Assembly (NCBI GenBank): GCA_002448445.1
Contig: DJYC01000011.1
Coordinates: forward strand, 1 to 64,000
From: Treponema sp. UBA6988
GTDB lineage: Bacteria > Spirochaetota > Spirochaetia > Treponematales > Treponemataceae
Direction of reading: 5' to 3'
DNA length: 64,000 nt
Positions 33,557 to 41,662 of the stretch are shown here, piece after piece (position 1 is the stretch's first letter; every line of letters begins with the position of its first letter). Under the pieces are notes generated by a model, which had not been told where the DNA came from, ran no database searches, and worked only from the letters and a program-made list of their open reading frames with translations. The position numbers were made by a program, and so were the translations under genes.

Positions 33557-34444
33557 CTATCTGCGTTCGATTGATGCCGGGGAAGCTGCCGTAATTTTGT
33601 CTATAATTATGCTTACTTCCTCCACAAGGATTCCCGTGTAGCGCTCAATGTTGTCTATGATGTACTGCTGCAGGTTGTGGATAAGGCCCGTAAGCTGCTT
33701 TCCGAAGGGTACATCCACGGTAATAATAAGGCGGTATCCGTGGCTGTCCGTTTTTATCGTAAGCTTTTTTACCCTAATTTCCTTGTCGAACTCGCAGACA
33801 CAGTGCAGGGTCATCTGGCTGAGTGCCGCCTCCGAGATTTCTATGCGCCCCTTCTTACTGAATTCCGGGGTGACTATGGACTTTTCGGAGAGGGTGGCTT
33901 CCTTTTTGCCGCTTATGCGGACCTTGCGCTTTGAAAGGAATTCGCGTATTGACTTATAGAAAATTCTGGGGTAGCTGCGCTTTACCTCGATTGCGGGGAC
34001 GGGAATTACGTGCTTGCCCTCTATCTGCCTAGAGCGGATGGCCTTTTCTATGTCCTCGCGGGAGGCTATTTCTTCTATTTTAATGATTTTCTGGGGTGGC
34101 GGCAGCTGCAGGCGGAGTGCTATTTTCTGCACCATCTTTTCGCTTGTGCCTATGAGAAGTATACTCTTGATTTTGTTTTTTTGAAGAACGCGGGCAACCT
34201 GGTCGCGGTGCTCCTTGTCGTCAAAAAGCGCCACGCGTACGGCTCCCATGTAGGTCTTTTCGTGCTTGGCCGACTTTCCCGCAAGAATTTTGTCATCCTG
34301 AATCAAAAGGCCATCGTCTATAAGAGCCTTTATTCCGTATTTTTGAGAAAGAAGTTTTGCCCTAAAGCTTTTGCCGGTACCGCTTTCGCCAACAAGTGCG
34401 TAAACTTGGATGCCCCTGTTTGCAAGTTTTGAAAAAATGCTCAT
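33557..34444 (-). CDS. P-loop NTPase fused to an Asp23/Gls24-like domain
   Basis: A 295-residue protein with two parts. The N-terminal part has Walker A ALVGESGTGKSFRAKLL near residue 16-32 and a small NTPase-like region to about residue 120, with a VRVALFDDKEH stretch that could serve as Walker B. The C-terminal part (about 195-290) resembles Asp23/Gls24 envelope-stress proteins: GRIEISEAALSQM, then a beta-strand pair, then IHNLQQYIIDNIERYTGILVEEVSIIID (quoted here in outline). Asp23 proteins are normally small and stand alone. Role unknown. It starts 7 nt after the RluA-type gene. Confidence 0.7.
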   Translation of the reverse strand: MSIFSKLANRGIQVYALVGESGTGKSFRAKLLSQKYGIKALIDDGLLIQDDKILAGKSAKHEKTYMGAVRVALFDDKEHRDQVARVLQKNKIKSILLIGTSEKMVQKIALRLQLPPPQKIIKIEEIASREDIEKAIRSRQIEGKHVIPVPAIEVKRSYPRIFYKSIREFLSKRKVRISGKKEATLSEKSIVTPEFSKKGRIEISEAALSQMTLHCVCEFDKEIRVKKLTIKTDSHGYRLIITVDVPFGKQLTGLIHNLQQYIIDNIERYTGILVEEVSIIIDKITAASPASIERR

Positions 34445-34451
34445 CTTTACA

Positions 34452-35495
34452 TTAGATTATAAGTTGTCCATTCCAATTTATCAAGGCGGAATTCAAGAAA
34501 TTTGAAAATTCCTTGGGAAGGGGGGCCTGGATTTTTTTGGGAAGGGCAAGAGTATTGCCTGAGGGAAATTCAATCTGCATTGCATGCAGGTAGAATTCAC
34601 GGCCAATAATAACTGCGCCTCCGTAGGCCTTGTCACCAAGCAGGGGAAAACCGTGGAATGAAGCCTGTGCGCGTATCTGGTGTTTTTTTCCTGTCGGGAT
34701 TTCAAATCTGGCAAGAGTAACTTCCTTGCCATTCCAGCTGCCGTGGGCAAGAGGAAGTGCCTTTGTTACGGCCGTTGAGGGGGATGGCTGCAAATTGCTT
34801 CCAGGGGAAATTCTTGAAACCCGCACAGTATGGAAGGAGCTTGCACCTGCGGATATTCCGTCGTCGATTGAGTCCGTCCATTCAAATTCTTCCTGCATGA
34901 GCCCTTGGACGATAGCGACGTAGGTCTTTTTTACAAGCCCAGACTGCAGCATCTTTGAAAAAACGCGTGCGCCGTCAATGGAAAGCGAAAAGGCCAGTGC
35001 GCCCGTGGTAAAGCGGTCCAAGCGGTGAAGGGGGGCGGGTGTAAAGGAAAGGGAGCCATCTTCCTTAAATTCCTCTGCAACAATCTGGGAAAGGCTTGTA
35101 TCCGAAGAAAATGAGGGCTGGACACTTATGCCGTAGGGTTTGTTGATGAGTAAAACCGAATCGTTTCTGAAAATCGTAGCCGCATCCAGGCTGAAATTTG
35201 AGCCGCATTCGTGCCGGGCATTGGCAAAAACCTTGCTTTCAGGTGATTTTGATGAGACATTTCTTTCTGCCACAGGCTTTTTTAGCAGAAATGATGCGAT
35301 TTTTATGCTATCGCCGCATTTTACCTTGGCCGAAGCCTCTGCCTTGCCACCATTTACGAGGACAAGCCTTTTCCTAAGCGCGGAAAATACGTTTACGCTG
35401 CCTTCACCGGCCATGTCCCGCAGCATTATCCTGAGCACCCTGTCAAGCCGCCTGCCGGAATCATTTTCGCCCGCAGTAAATTCTACAAATTCCAT
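34452..35495 (-). CDS. RluA-family pseudouridine synthase
   Basis: This enzyme isomerises uridines in rRNA or tRNA to pseudouridine. The 347-residue protein has an N-terminal S4-like RNA-binding region (about 1-75, with LRKRLVLVNGGKAEASAKVKCGDSI, outlined) and the catalytic domain from about 110. The catalytic motif is HRLDRFTTGALAF near residue 160 with the active-site Asp; the common HRLDxxTSG is changed to TTG. RLMQEEF and KKHQIRAQASFHGFPLLGDKAYGG-type segments follow. RluC or RluD specificity cannot be assigned. The -10 box is 7 nt before the ATG. Confidence 0.9.
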   Translation of the reverse strand: MEFVEFTAGENDSGRRLDRVLRIMLRDMAGEGSVNVFSALRKRLVLVNGGKAEASAKVKCGDSIKIASFLLKKPVAERNVSSKSPESKVFANARHECGSNFSLDAATIFRNDSVLLINKPYGISVQPSFSSDTSLSQIVAEEFKEDGSLSFTPAPLHRLDRFTTGALAFSLSIDGARVFSKMLQSGLVKKTYVAIVQGLMQEEFEWTDSIDDGISAGASSFHTVRVSRISPGSNLQPSPSTAVTKALPLAHGSWNGKEVTLARFEIPTGKKHQIRAQASFHGFPLLGDKAYGGAVIIGREFYLHAMQIEFPSGNTLALPKKIQAPLPKEFSNFLNSALINWNGQLII

Positions 35496-35502
35496 GAAAT
35501 CA

Positions 35503-35508
35503 ATTATA
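35503..35508 (-). promoter_or_regulatory. -10 box of the RluA-type gene, leaderless arrangement
   Basis: TATAAT on the minus strand ends 7 nt before the ATG at 35495. The -35 element is weak (TGGTAA at 17-nt spacing). Confidence 0.55.
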
Positions 35509-35532
35509 GAACAAAAAACTTGCCTTTACCAC

Positions 35533-35560
35533 TAGACAAAATTTATCAATACTGTAAAAT
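35533..35560 (+). promoter_or_regulatory. Predicted promoter of the Rnf-like cluster, leaderless arrangement
   Basis: TAGACA (35533-35538), a 16-nt spacer and TAAAAT (35555-35560) end 7 nt before the ATG at 35568. It is the only promoter I see ahead of the nine-gene run to 44052. Confidence 0.6.
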
Positions 35561-35567
35561 ATAGGTT

Positions 35568-36047
35568 ATGTCTAATGCGAGGGAACAAATAAAACTATTA
35601 TTCACAAATCCAATTTTGCTTTCTTGCATTTTCAGCTGGCTTTCTGCCCAGTTCCTGAAGACGATGATAAAGCTTTTTTCCCGGAAAGTGCACAGCTTTA
35701 AGGAATTGTTCGAGCTTTTTTTCTGGCGGACTGGTGGCATGCCTTCAAGCCATTCGGCACTTGTTACGACGCTTTGCACTACCATCGGCTTCCGTTCGGG
35801 AATCAACAGCGACGTTTTCATACTTTCCATAGGCTTTCTCCTTGTTACAGTGAGGGATGCCGTTGGAGTAAGGCGGGCAAGCGGAATTCAGGCAATGTTT
35901 TTGAACAAGATAGGGCAAAAGCTTTCCGAAAAGGGAATCATGGACTTTAAGCCCATAAAGGAAGTCCAAGGGCATAGACCTGCGGAAGTGGCCATAGGCT
36001 GCCTTCTTGGATTTTTTATAGGACTGGCATTCAGCGTGTTAAAATAG
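35568..36047 (+). CDS. Divergent PAP2-family membrane protein (DUF212/YuiD-like)
   Basis: A 159-residue integral membrane protein of the YuiD/DUF212 type, distantly related to PAP2 lipid phosphatases. GGMPSSHSALVTTL (about residue 57-70) and GHRPAEVAIGCLLGFFIG near the C-terminus correspond to the phosphatase-like motifs, set in four or five hydrophobic helices. The natural substrate of the family is unknown; some act in isoprenoid or lipid phosphate metabolism. Its TAG stop is followed at once by the ATG of the next gene, so it belongs to the Rnf-like operon. Confidence 0.85.
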   Translation: MSNAREQIKLLFTNPILLSCIFSWLSAQFLKTMIKLFSRKVHSFKELFELFFWRTGGMPSSHSALVTTLCTTIGFRSGINSDVFILSIGFLLVTVRDAVGVRRASGIQAMFLNKIGQKLSEKGIMDFKPIKEVQGHRPAEVAIGCLLGFFIGLAFSVLK

Positions 36048-37487
36048 ATGAAGTTAAAATTCAGTGGCTTTGTATCAATTATAACAATCCTCATCGGCAT
36101 AATCTGCCTTTTTGCATTCCGAAGCGTGCCGGTAACCCGCATCTGGAGCAGCTACAACATGCTTTATGCGGACAAGTCGGTTTCCGAGCATGACATTCTT
36201 GAATACCTTTCGCGAGCAGGCTGCAAAGACGTAATTTCGCTCTCTTCCCAGAGGATTCCAATACGTTCGGCGGTTGTTCCAATAGAGCCCAAGCTGAATT
36301 CATACCTAAATGACAGGAATTTCTATTTTAGCGACCAGGAAAGGGCCTTCAACCTTTTTTACATACCATCTGAATACGAAAGCCGCACAGAGCAGGCCCT
36401 TGTCTCCATGCAGAAGGACGGCAACATACAAGCTGGAATGGACGGACACGAAAAATACCCCTGGACAGTGCCGCTCATTTGCCTTGCGGTAGCCCTGGCC
36501 CTGCTTTTCTTTGCAAAGAACCGCCATCCCTTTGCCGCAGGAGCCATTTTTCCAGTCTGTATGTCAGCTTCCCTGCCGTTTTACCCGGTGGCAAGTGCTA
36601 TATGCCTTGAACTGCTCGCTCTTTTCATGGTGAACCACATTTGGGGCAGAAGACGCTACCTTTTCGCAGTTTTTACAAGCCCTTGGGTACTTGTCCCGCT
36701 TATTACGGCTTTGGCTGTATTCTTTATGGTCTCCTTCCAGTGCGGAATTCTCGGTCTGATTGTATTTTTGGCTTCTGCTGGGGCAACATGCCTTTTGCGC
36801 AGCAGGGAACTTTACCTGGACAGCAAAAGCACCTTCAAGTACGAGCTTATCTTTTCCGCCAGGCAGCTTCCAATAATGTACTCAAGGACGGCAAAGGCTA
36901 CGGCTGCCCTTATGCTTCCAATGGCATTCATCTTTGCACTATTTGCATTTTCATCAGTTGCATCCCCAAAGTCAACCGTCAACGGACTTTCCGTACCATC
37001 CCCGGCAGGCGTACTTGCAGATGGTCAGGGAAAAATTCCAGCTCTTAGGGAATACTATGACTGGGCATGGAAGACACTTGCATTTCCATATGTCAACCTG
37101 AATTCCGAGGACAGCCAGCACGTAAACATGGCCTTTTTTGAGCAGGAAGCCGAAGAAGGCAATGTTGTAACTGTTTCAAGGTTTGTGCAGACAGAAGATG
37201 GAATTGCCCAGGAAGACGAAGCCGTAATGAAATTTGACGGAAAGTTTAAGGATTCCCTAAAAAAGGGAATAGACGACCTTGACTATCCGGCTATAGAAAA
37301 GCTTATGAAAAGCGAAGGGGAGCAGACCAGGGTTGCCTACTCAGCCTCGCTTACAGGAAAGAACACTGCTTCGACCGTAAGAAACGGAGTAAGCCTTGTC
37401 CTGCTTGCATTTATGTTCCTTGAAGTTATTTTCATGTATCTATTTTATTTTGTAATCAGGCGAAAAAAATATGAAAACAATAAATAA
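36048..37487 (+). CDS. Multi-spanning membrane protein of unknown function in the Rnf-like operon
   Basis: A 479-residue membrane protein that I do not recognise. One N-terminal helix (about 8-27) is followed by an extracytoplasmic domain of about 100 residues. A block of six or seven helices (about 140-320, with WTVPLICLAVALALLFFA and LPFYPVASAICLELLALF) comes next. A second soluble domain covers about 325-440 and a last helix lies near the end. It has no redox motif. It overlaps the rnfC-like gene by 17 nt and begins directly after the DUF212 stop, so it is expected to be made with the complex. Confidence 0.7.
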   Translation: MKLKFSGFVSIITILIGIICLFAFRSVPVTRIWSSYNMLYADKSVSEHDILEYLSRAGCKDVISLSSQRIPIRSAVVPIEPKLNSYLNDRNFYFSDQERAFNLFYIPSEYESRTEQALVSMQKDGNIQAGMDGHEKYPWTVPLICLAVALALLFFAKNRHPFAAGAIFPVCMSASLPFYPVASAICLELLALFMVNHIWGRRRYLFAVFTSPWVLVPLITALAVFFMVSFQCGILGLIVFLASAGATCLLRSRELYLDSKSTFKYELIFSARQLPIMYSRTAKATAALMLPMAFIFALFAFSSVASPKSTVNGLSVPSPAGVLADGQGKIPALREYYDWAWKTLAFPYVNLNSEDSQHVNMAFFEQEAEEGNVVTVSRFVQTEDGIAQEDEAVMKFDGKFKDSLKKGIDDLDYPAIEKLMKSEGEQTRVAYSASLTGKNTASTVRNGVSLVLLAFMFLEVIFMYLFYFVIRRKKYENNK

Positions 37488-38781
37488 TTTTGTCGAATCA
37501 GAGAAAAATGAATTCACCTCGTCGGTAAGGGCATTTTTGCCGCATTATGCAGTTGTGCCCTTTGATTTTGGAAAGAACAATTCCTTTAAGTGCATCGTCC
37601 AAAAAAATGACGTTGTTAAGGAAGGCCAGATAATCGCAATTTCTGCAAAAGAAGGCGATTCCATCCGCTCTTACATACACTCATCCGTCCCTGGCCGCGT
37701 AGACTCCGTGGGAGAGTGCTTCTTGCCAAATGGAAGAAAGGGAACAGCCGTAAAAATAAGAACGGAAGGAGCTTTTTCTTACCTGGGAAAAACCTTGCCG
37801 GAAACTGACTGGCAGTGGTTTACAAAGGAAAACTTTTTGGACCTTATATCCACAAAGGGTGTGCTCAATACATTTGCATCCCCTGTTCCCCTTGCAGCAC
37901 AGATTGCCTCTTGCACTCTTACAAAGGGCCGCTTTCTTGTGGTAAGGCTTTTTGACGAGGACCCCAGCCGCAAGACGGACACATTTGTTGCCCAAAACAA
38001 GATTTATGAAGTTCTGACCGGCGCAAAGATTGTGGCAAAAACCATGGAAGCCCGTGGAATAGTCTTTGTCTTTCCCCAGAAGGCAGAAATTCAGATTGAT
38101 GAAAGCGACTTTTCACCTTTCCCCCTGATGGTTCTTGAGACTGACCCTAAGAAATATCCGGCAGGCTATATGCAGAACCTTATGAATCTGGTAAAAAAGA
38201 ATGCAAAGTCTACGGAAAAGGTTGATTTTTCCCTCATCAACAGAAGATGCATCTACTGTGACCCGCAAACACTTGTGTCCGTATACGATGCTGTGGTTCT
38301 TGGAGAACCGTCGGTAGAAACCTATGTTCATGTTACGGGCAAATGCATCAACGCATCAGGAATACTAAAGGTTAGGGTGGGAACTTCACTCCGCGAGCTT
38401 GCCGCCCAGTGTGGAAATTTCGAGTCCAAGCCTGCAAAAATAATAATCAACGGAATGGTTTCCGGTTCCGCTATCAACAGCCTTGACACTACCATAACCC
38501 GAAACGTAAAATCCATTACCTTCGTAAGTGCAGATGAACTTTCAGTACAAAGCTTTGCACCTTGCGTACGATGCGGAAAATGCCGCACGATATGCCCGGA
38601 AGGCCTTTATCCGGATCTGATGTTCCGCCACAGTCTTGGGGGAAAACCGGTCGGTACTGAACTCGTAAAGACCACCGATTTTTGTTCAGGATGCGCATTG
38701 TGCAACAGCGTATGCCCTTCAAGGCTTCCACTTTGCCAGACAATAGAATTGTTGAGGAAAAATAAAGATGACGTTAATTAA
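37471..38781 (+). CDS. RnfC-like subunit, 4Fe-4S protein without the canonical FMN/NADH motif
   Basis: In Rnf/Nqr complexes RnfC is the peripheral NADH- and FMN-binding subunit. This 436-residue homologue has the N-terminal barrel-sandwich region (VVKEGQIIAIS, then IHSSVPGRVDSVG, about residues 45-85) and the SLBB-like region (VYDAVVLGEPSVETYVHVTG, about 275-295). Two complete ferredoxin motifs are present: CVRCGKCRTICP (about 365-376) and CSGCALCNSVCP (about 409-420). The glycine-rich GLGGAGFPT motif expected near residue 125 reads VLNTFASPVP instead. The following ECEP segment is also absent. So NADH and flavin binding are doubtful while electron transfer clusters remain. It overlaps both neighbours. 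Confidence 0.8.
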   Translation: MKTINNFVESEKNEFTSSVRAFLPHYAVVPFDFGKNNSFKCIVQKNDVVKEGQIIAISAKEGDSIRSYIHSSVPGRVDSVGECFLPNGRKGTAVKIRTEGAFSYLGKTLPETDWQWFTKENFLDLISTKGVLNTFASPVPLAAQIASCTLTKGRFLVVRLFDEDPSRKTDTFVAQNKIYEVLTGAKIVAKTMEARGIVFVFPQKAEIQIDESDFSPFPLMVLETDPKKYPAGYMQNLMNLVKKNAKSTEKVDFSLINRRCIYCDPQTLVSVYDAVVLGEPSVETYVHVTGKCINASGILKVRVGTSLRELAAQCGNFESKPAKIIINGMVSGSAINSLDTTITRNVKSITFVSADELSVQSFAPCVRCGKCRTICPEGLYPDLMFRHSLGGKPVGTELVKTTDFCSGCALCNSVCPSRLPLCQTIELLRKNKDDVN

Positions 38782-39862
38782 CAAGATTTTCCATAAAAAA
38801 GACTTTTCGGACATAAGGCTCCGTCCATATGTCTACATAAAGCCATCGTTGGGTTCTTCTGCACTCATGATGGTGCTTCTCCTTTTTCCACAGATTTTAC
38901 TGCTTGCCCTTACGAAATCGGTTGACTCCCTGCTGATTGTGCTTGCTTCCGTTCTGGCTTCCATGATTGCCGAACTGTTGTATTCATCAGTAAGAAGGCA
39001 GTTTTCATTTTCCCCGCTTTTTGCCTTGATTCAGGGTATAGTGATAGGCCTTTTGATTCCGTCAACGTATTCAGCTCCAGCTCTCTTTTTTATAGCCCTA
39101 ATATCCCTGCTTCTTTGCAAGTACGCTTTCGGTGGCTTTCCAAATGCATGGGCTAATCCGGCAGTTGTTACGGTGATTGTTGCATACATAGTCAACATGC
39201 AGGCCTTTCCTTCCTATATGCTGGCCGGACAGGACTGGCAGACAAGAAACGCCGCTCTCTATCTTATTCAGAAGGGAAGCATTCCCTTACTTTCATCAGA
39301 CGCTGCAATAACGGCTTTTCTGAACGAACACATATTCAGCATATTCGGTGTGGTAATACCGGAAGGTTACGTCACGCTACTTTGGGACTTTCCGTCTACA
39401 ATACCGGCATTCCGCTTTAACCTTGTAACGCTTGTGTCTTCAATAGTCCTTTTTTCACTGGATCTAATGGACATACTGATTCCTGCACTATTCATATTTT
39501 TCTACTCGCTGCTGGTCAGATTCTTTCTTCCATTCATCACAATGGCACCTGCCCGCCAGGGGGACATAATACTTTCCCTGCTTACGAGTGGAACTCTTTT
39601 TTCCACGCTCTACGTGCTCCAGTGGTATGGCACCACACCGGTTACAGTTTCCGGCAAGGTTGCATATGCACTGTCCGCCGCAGTAATTGCATTCTTTGTA
39701 ATGGGCGGAGGAACTTCACCCGTAGGCTATATGTTCACGGTTCTTTTTGTAAACCTGCTGTCACTTTTAATACAGGTTGCAGAAAGCCACAGTGCTCGCA
39801 AAAATATTGAAACCGTAATAGTTTCAAAACTGAACGCATTAAAAGAGGTTGAAAATGTCTGA
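38768..39862 (+). CDS. RnfD-like membrane subunit without the covalent-FMN motif
   Basis: RnfD normally carries FMN bound to a Thr of SGAT and forms part of the ion path. This 364-residue homologue has nine or ten hydrophobic helices and recognisable RnfD landmarks (KYAFGGFPNAWANPAVV near residue 115-131, and GGGTSPVGYMFTVLFVNLL near 315). No SGAT-type motif exists; the extracytoplasmic stretch before the second helix block reads WDFPSTIPAF. It overlaps the RnfC-like gene by 14 nt and the RnfG-like gene by 8 nt. Confidence 0.8.
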   Translation: MTLINKIFHKKDFSDIRLRPYVYIKPSLGSSALMMVLLLFPQILLLALTKSVDSLLIVLASVLASMIAELLYSSVRRQFSFSPLFALIQGIVIGLLIPSTYSAPALFFIALISLLLCKYAFGGFPNAWANPAVVTVIVAYIVNMQAFPSYMLAGQDWQTRNAALYLIQKGSIPLLSSDAAITAFLNEHIFSIFGVVIPEGYVTLLWDFPSTIPAFRFNLVTLVSSIVLFSLDLMDILIPALFIFFYSLLVRFFLPFITMAPARQGDIILSLLTSGTLFSTLYVLQWYGTTPVTVSGKVAYALSAAVIAFFVMGGGTSPVGYMFTVLFVNLLSLLIQVAESHSARKNIETVIVSKLNALKEVENV

Positions 39863-40478
39863 TTTACTGGGAAATCCTGATTCCTTTTTGCAACCGGATA
39901 CGCAGAGGCCCGCAGAAGATTTGTCTTCCACTGAGGAATTTTCTTCTGCAGAAGATCTTTCGCCTGCGGAACTTGGTTCCGTTGAAGTAACAAACGCAGA
40001 TCTTGAGCGCTATAAGAAACAACTGGTAAAATTTGGCGTTTTTTCCCTAATTCTTATAGCCTGCATGGCTTTCCTAATTCTCTTTACCCTTTTGGGCCGC
40101 AACTCCTGGCAAGAAGGTCTTAGGGCTCAAGTTGCAGATTACTTTGAGTCCCAAGGCAAAAAGGTAACAGTACATGAAGGCGAAAAAATACATTCCGTCT
40201 TTTCCGTAAGTGCTGCTTCATTTAAGGTTGAAGGCCTTGAAAAGAACTGCCATGCGGTAATTCTAAGGGTAACGACGCTTTACGGCCCCGTTGCGGCACT
40301 CTATACCTGTACCGATGATGAATTCCATGAAGTTCAGTTCGTTGACTTCCTAAAATTGAGTCCGAAAATTGCCAGTGCAGTAAAGAATTCATCACTAAAT
40401 TCCCAGATTGCCTACTGGGAAAAGGCAATTCCCAAAATCGTACAGACAGGACTTGTGGAGGCTGAAGATGAAAACTAA
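39855..40478 (+). CDS. RnfG-like subunit without flavinylation motif
   Basis: RnfG is a single-helix protein with an extracytoplasmic FMN-binding domain; the FMN is attached to Thr in a (S/T)GATxT/S motif. This 207-residue protein has a long acidic Ser/Glu-rich N-terminus (about 1-50), one helix (about 61-83, LVKFGVFSLILIACMAFLI) and a domain with YGPVAALYTCTDDEFHEVQFV similar to the RnfG GYGGPI core. The expected ETPGLG and SGATxS motifs are not there. The ATG at 39855, with AGAGG 6 nt before it, is chosen over an in-frame TTG at 39849. Confidence 0.7.
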   Translation: MSDLLGNPDSFLQPDTQRPAEDLSSTEEFSSAEDLSPAELGSVEVTNADLERYKKQLVKFGVFSLILIACMAFLILFTLLGRNSWQEGLRAQVADYFESQGKKVTVHEGEKIHSVFSVSAASFKVEGLEKNCHAVILRVTTLYGPVAALYTCTDDEFHEVQFVDFLKLSPKIASAVKNSSLNSQIAYWEKAIPKIVQTGLVEAEDEN

Positions 40479-41100
40479 GAGAAACATATATTCATTTTTA
40501 ACGGCATCACTTGCGCTTCTGGTTCCCTCACCAGGACGTTTTGCATACGGAATACTTTTGCTTTTTATGCTCAACCTGCTTATGCTTGCAGGAACACTGT
40601 TCAAGCATCTTGTAAAGGTACTTGACTTAGATGAGCTTTTGCCGGTACTGCTTGCAGTATTCCTTATGACTGTCTCGGTCATCTTTAAGCAGCTGCTCAT
40701 AACGCTGTCTCCGCTTGCAGCACTTACCCTCGGCTTTATCATCTACATGCCTGCCGTTTCATCTTTCCTCATAGGAAACCTTTACAGCCAGAATTCAGAC
40801 AACATAAAGGAAAACCTGGCAGTAAACTTGAAGGAAAGCATTTTGTTCAGCATATTTGCTCTTGCAGTTTTCCTTTTCCGAGACATATTCGGCTACGGAA
40901 CGATTTCCCTCCCTGCCGCATCCGGGCTCGTGGAAATTTCCCTGATTAAAGTAAGGGAAGGGGGATTCTACCCGGGCATCTTCTGGGCTACAATTCCTGG
41001 CGCACTTGTGATTATTGCGCTTAGCCTGGCCATCTACGTGCATGTCATTTCAAAATTCAATCAAGTAAAAGAACAGGAGGAAAGCAATGCAAATGCTTAG
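40468..41100 (+). CDS. RnfE-like membrane subunit with no cysteines
   Basis: RnfE and RnfA form the ion-translocating core and together hold a 2Fe-2S cluster through two cysteines each. This 210-residue protein has the six-helix hydrophobicity and the segment FRDIFGYGTISLP (about residues 135-147), comparable with the IRE/DGLGMGxGF part of RnfE. It contains no cysteine at all; the LGLCP and PLIVVNC motifs are replaced (LVPSPGRFAYG and FIIYMPAVSSF). The ATG at 40468, preceded by GTGGAGG, overlaps the RnfG-like gene by 11 nt; an upstream in-frame TTG at 40408 is rejected. Confidence 0.65.
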   Translation: MKTKRNIYSFLTASLALLVPSPGRFAYGILLLFMLNLLMLAGTLFKHLVKVLDLDELLPVLLAVFLMTVSVIFKQLLITLSPLAALTLGFIIYMPAVSSFLIGNLYSQNSDNIKENLAVNLKESILFSIFALAVFLFRDIFGYGTISLPAASGLVEISLIKVREGGFYPGIFWATIPGALVIIALSLAIYVHVISKFNQVKEQEESNANA

Positions 41101-41662
41101 GGATTTTTTCTTTTACGCTCTTTATTCCTCTGCTGTGCTTCTTTACGGAATAGGCATGAACAGAGCCGTTCTAATGAGCAAAAAACCGCGTTTTTTAATC
41201 TGGGATTGCATAAAGATGCTTATTGCCGTAAGTGCTTCCGTTTCCCTTTCATACCTGATTATCTCAAAGTGCCTTTGCAGGGCTGGCTTGGCAGAGCTTT
41301 ATCCTTTTGTTGCTGTCCTCATTTTTTCCGCTATATCCGTTTTTATAGAAGCTATCGTTAGGATTACGGCAAAAATCACCATGGCTGAATATACGGTTTC
41401 CATGCTGAGCATTTTGCTCTCACTAAACGAAAGCCTTTCTCTTTCCCAATGCGTTCTAAAAGCATGCTTCTGCATCATAGGATTTTATCTTTGCATCCCG
41501 CTCTTTTTTGCAATCAGGAAAAGGGTGGAACTTTCAAGTCCATCCCAGAATTTTAAGAATCTAAGCCTTGTCTTTATAAGCATAGCAATCCTAATGTTGC
41601 TGCTTCTTACCGTAAACGTATCATGGCTTAACCCGCAGATTTTTCAGGAGGTAAACAATTGA
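41087..41662 (+). CDS. RnfA-like membrane subunit without the canonical cysteines
   Basis: A 191-residue protein of six predicted helices, the same size, topology and place in the operon as RnfA. The first-helix motif LG-CPFLG reads YGIGMNRAVLMS. The fourth-helix motif LPLITTNC has no match (LSILLSLNESLS). Several cysteines exist elsewhere (SKCLC about 63, QCVLKACFC about 123-131) but not at the cluster positions. AGGAGG lies 6 nt before the ATG. Assignment rests mostly on position and topology, so it is weaker than for the C and D subunits. Confidence 0.55.
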   Translation: MQMLRDFFFYALYSSAVLLYGIGMNRAVLMSKKPRFLIWDCIKMLIAVSASVSLSYLIISKCLCRAGLAELYPFVAVLIFSAISVFIEAIVRITAKITMAEYTVSMLSILLSLNESLSLSQCVLKACFCIIGFYLCIPLFFAIRKRVELSSPSQNFKNLSLVFISIAILMLLLLTVNVSWLNPQIFQEVNN

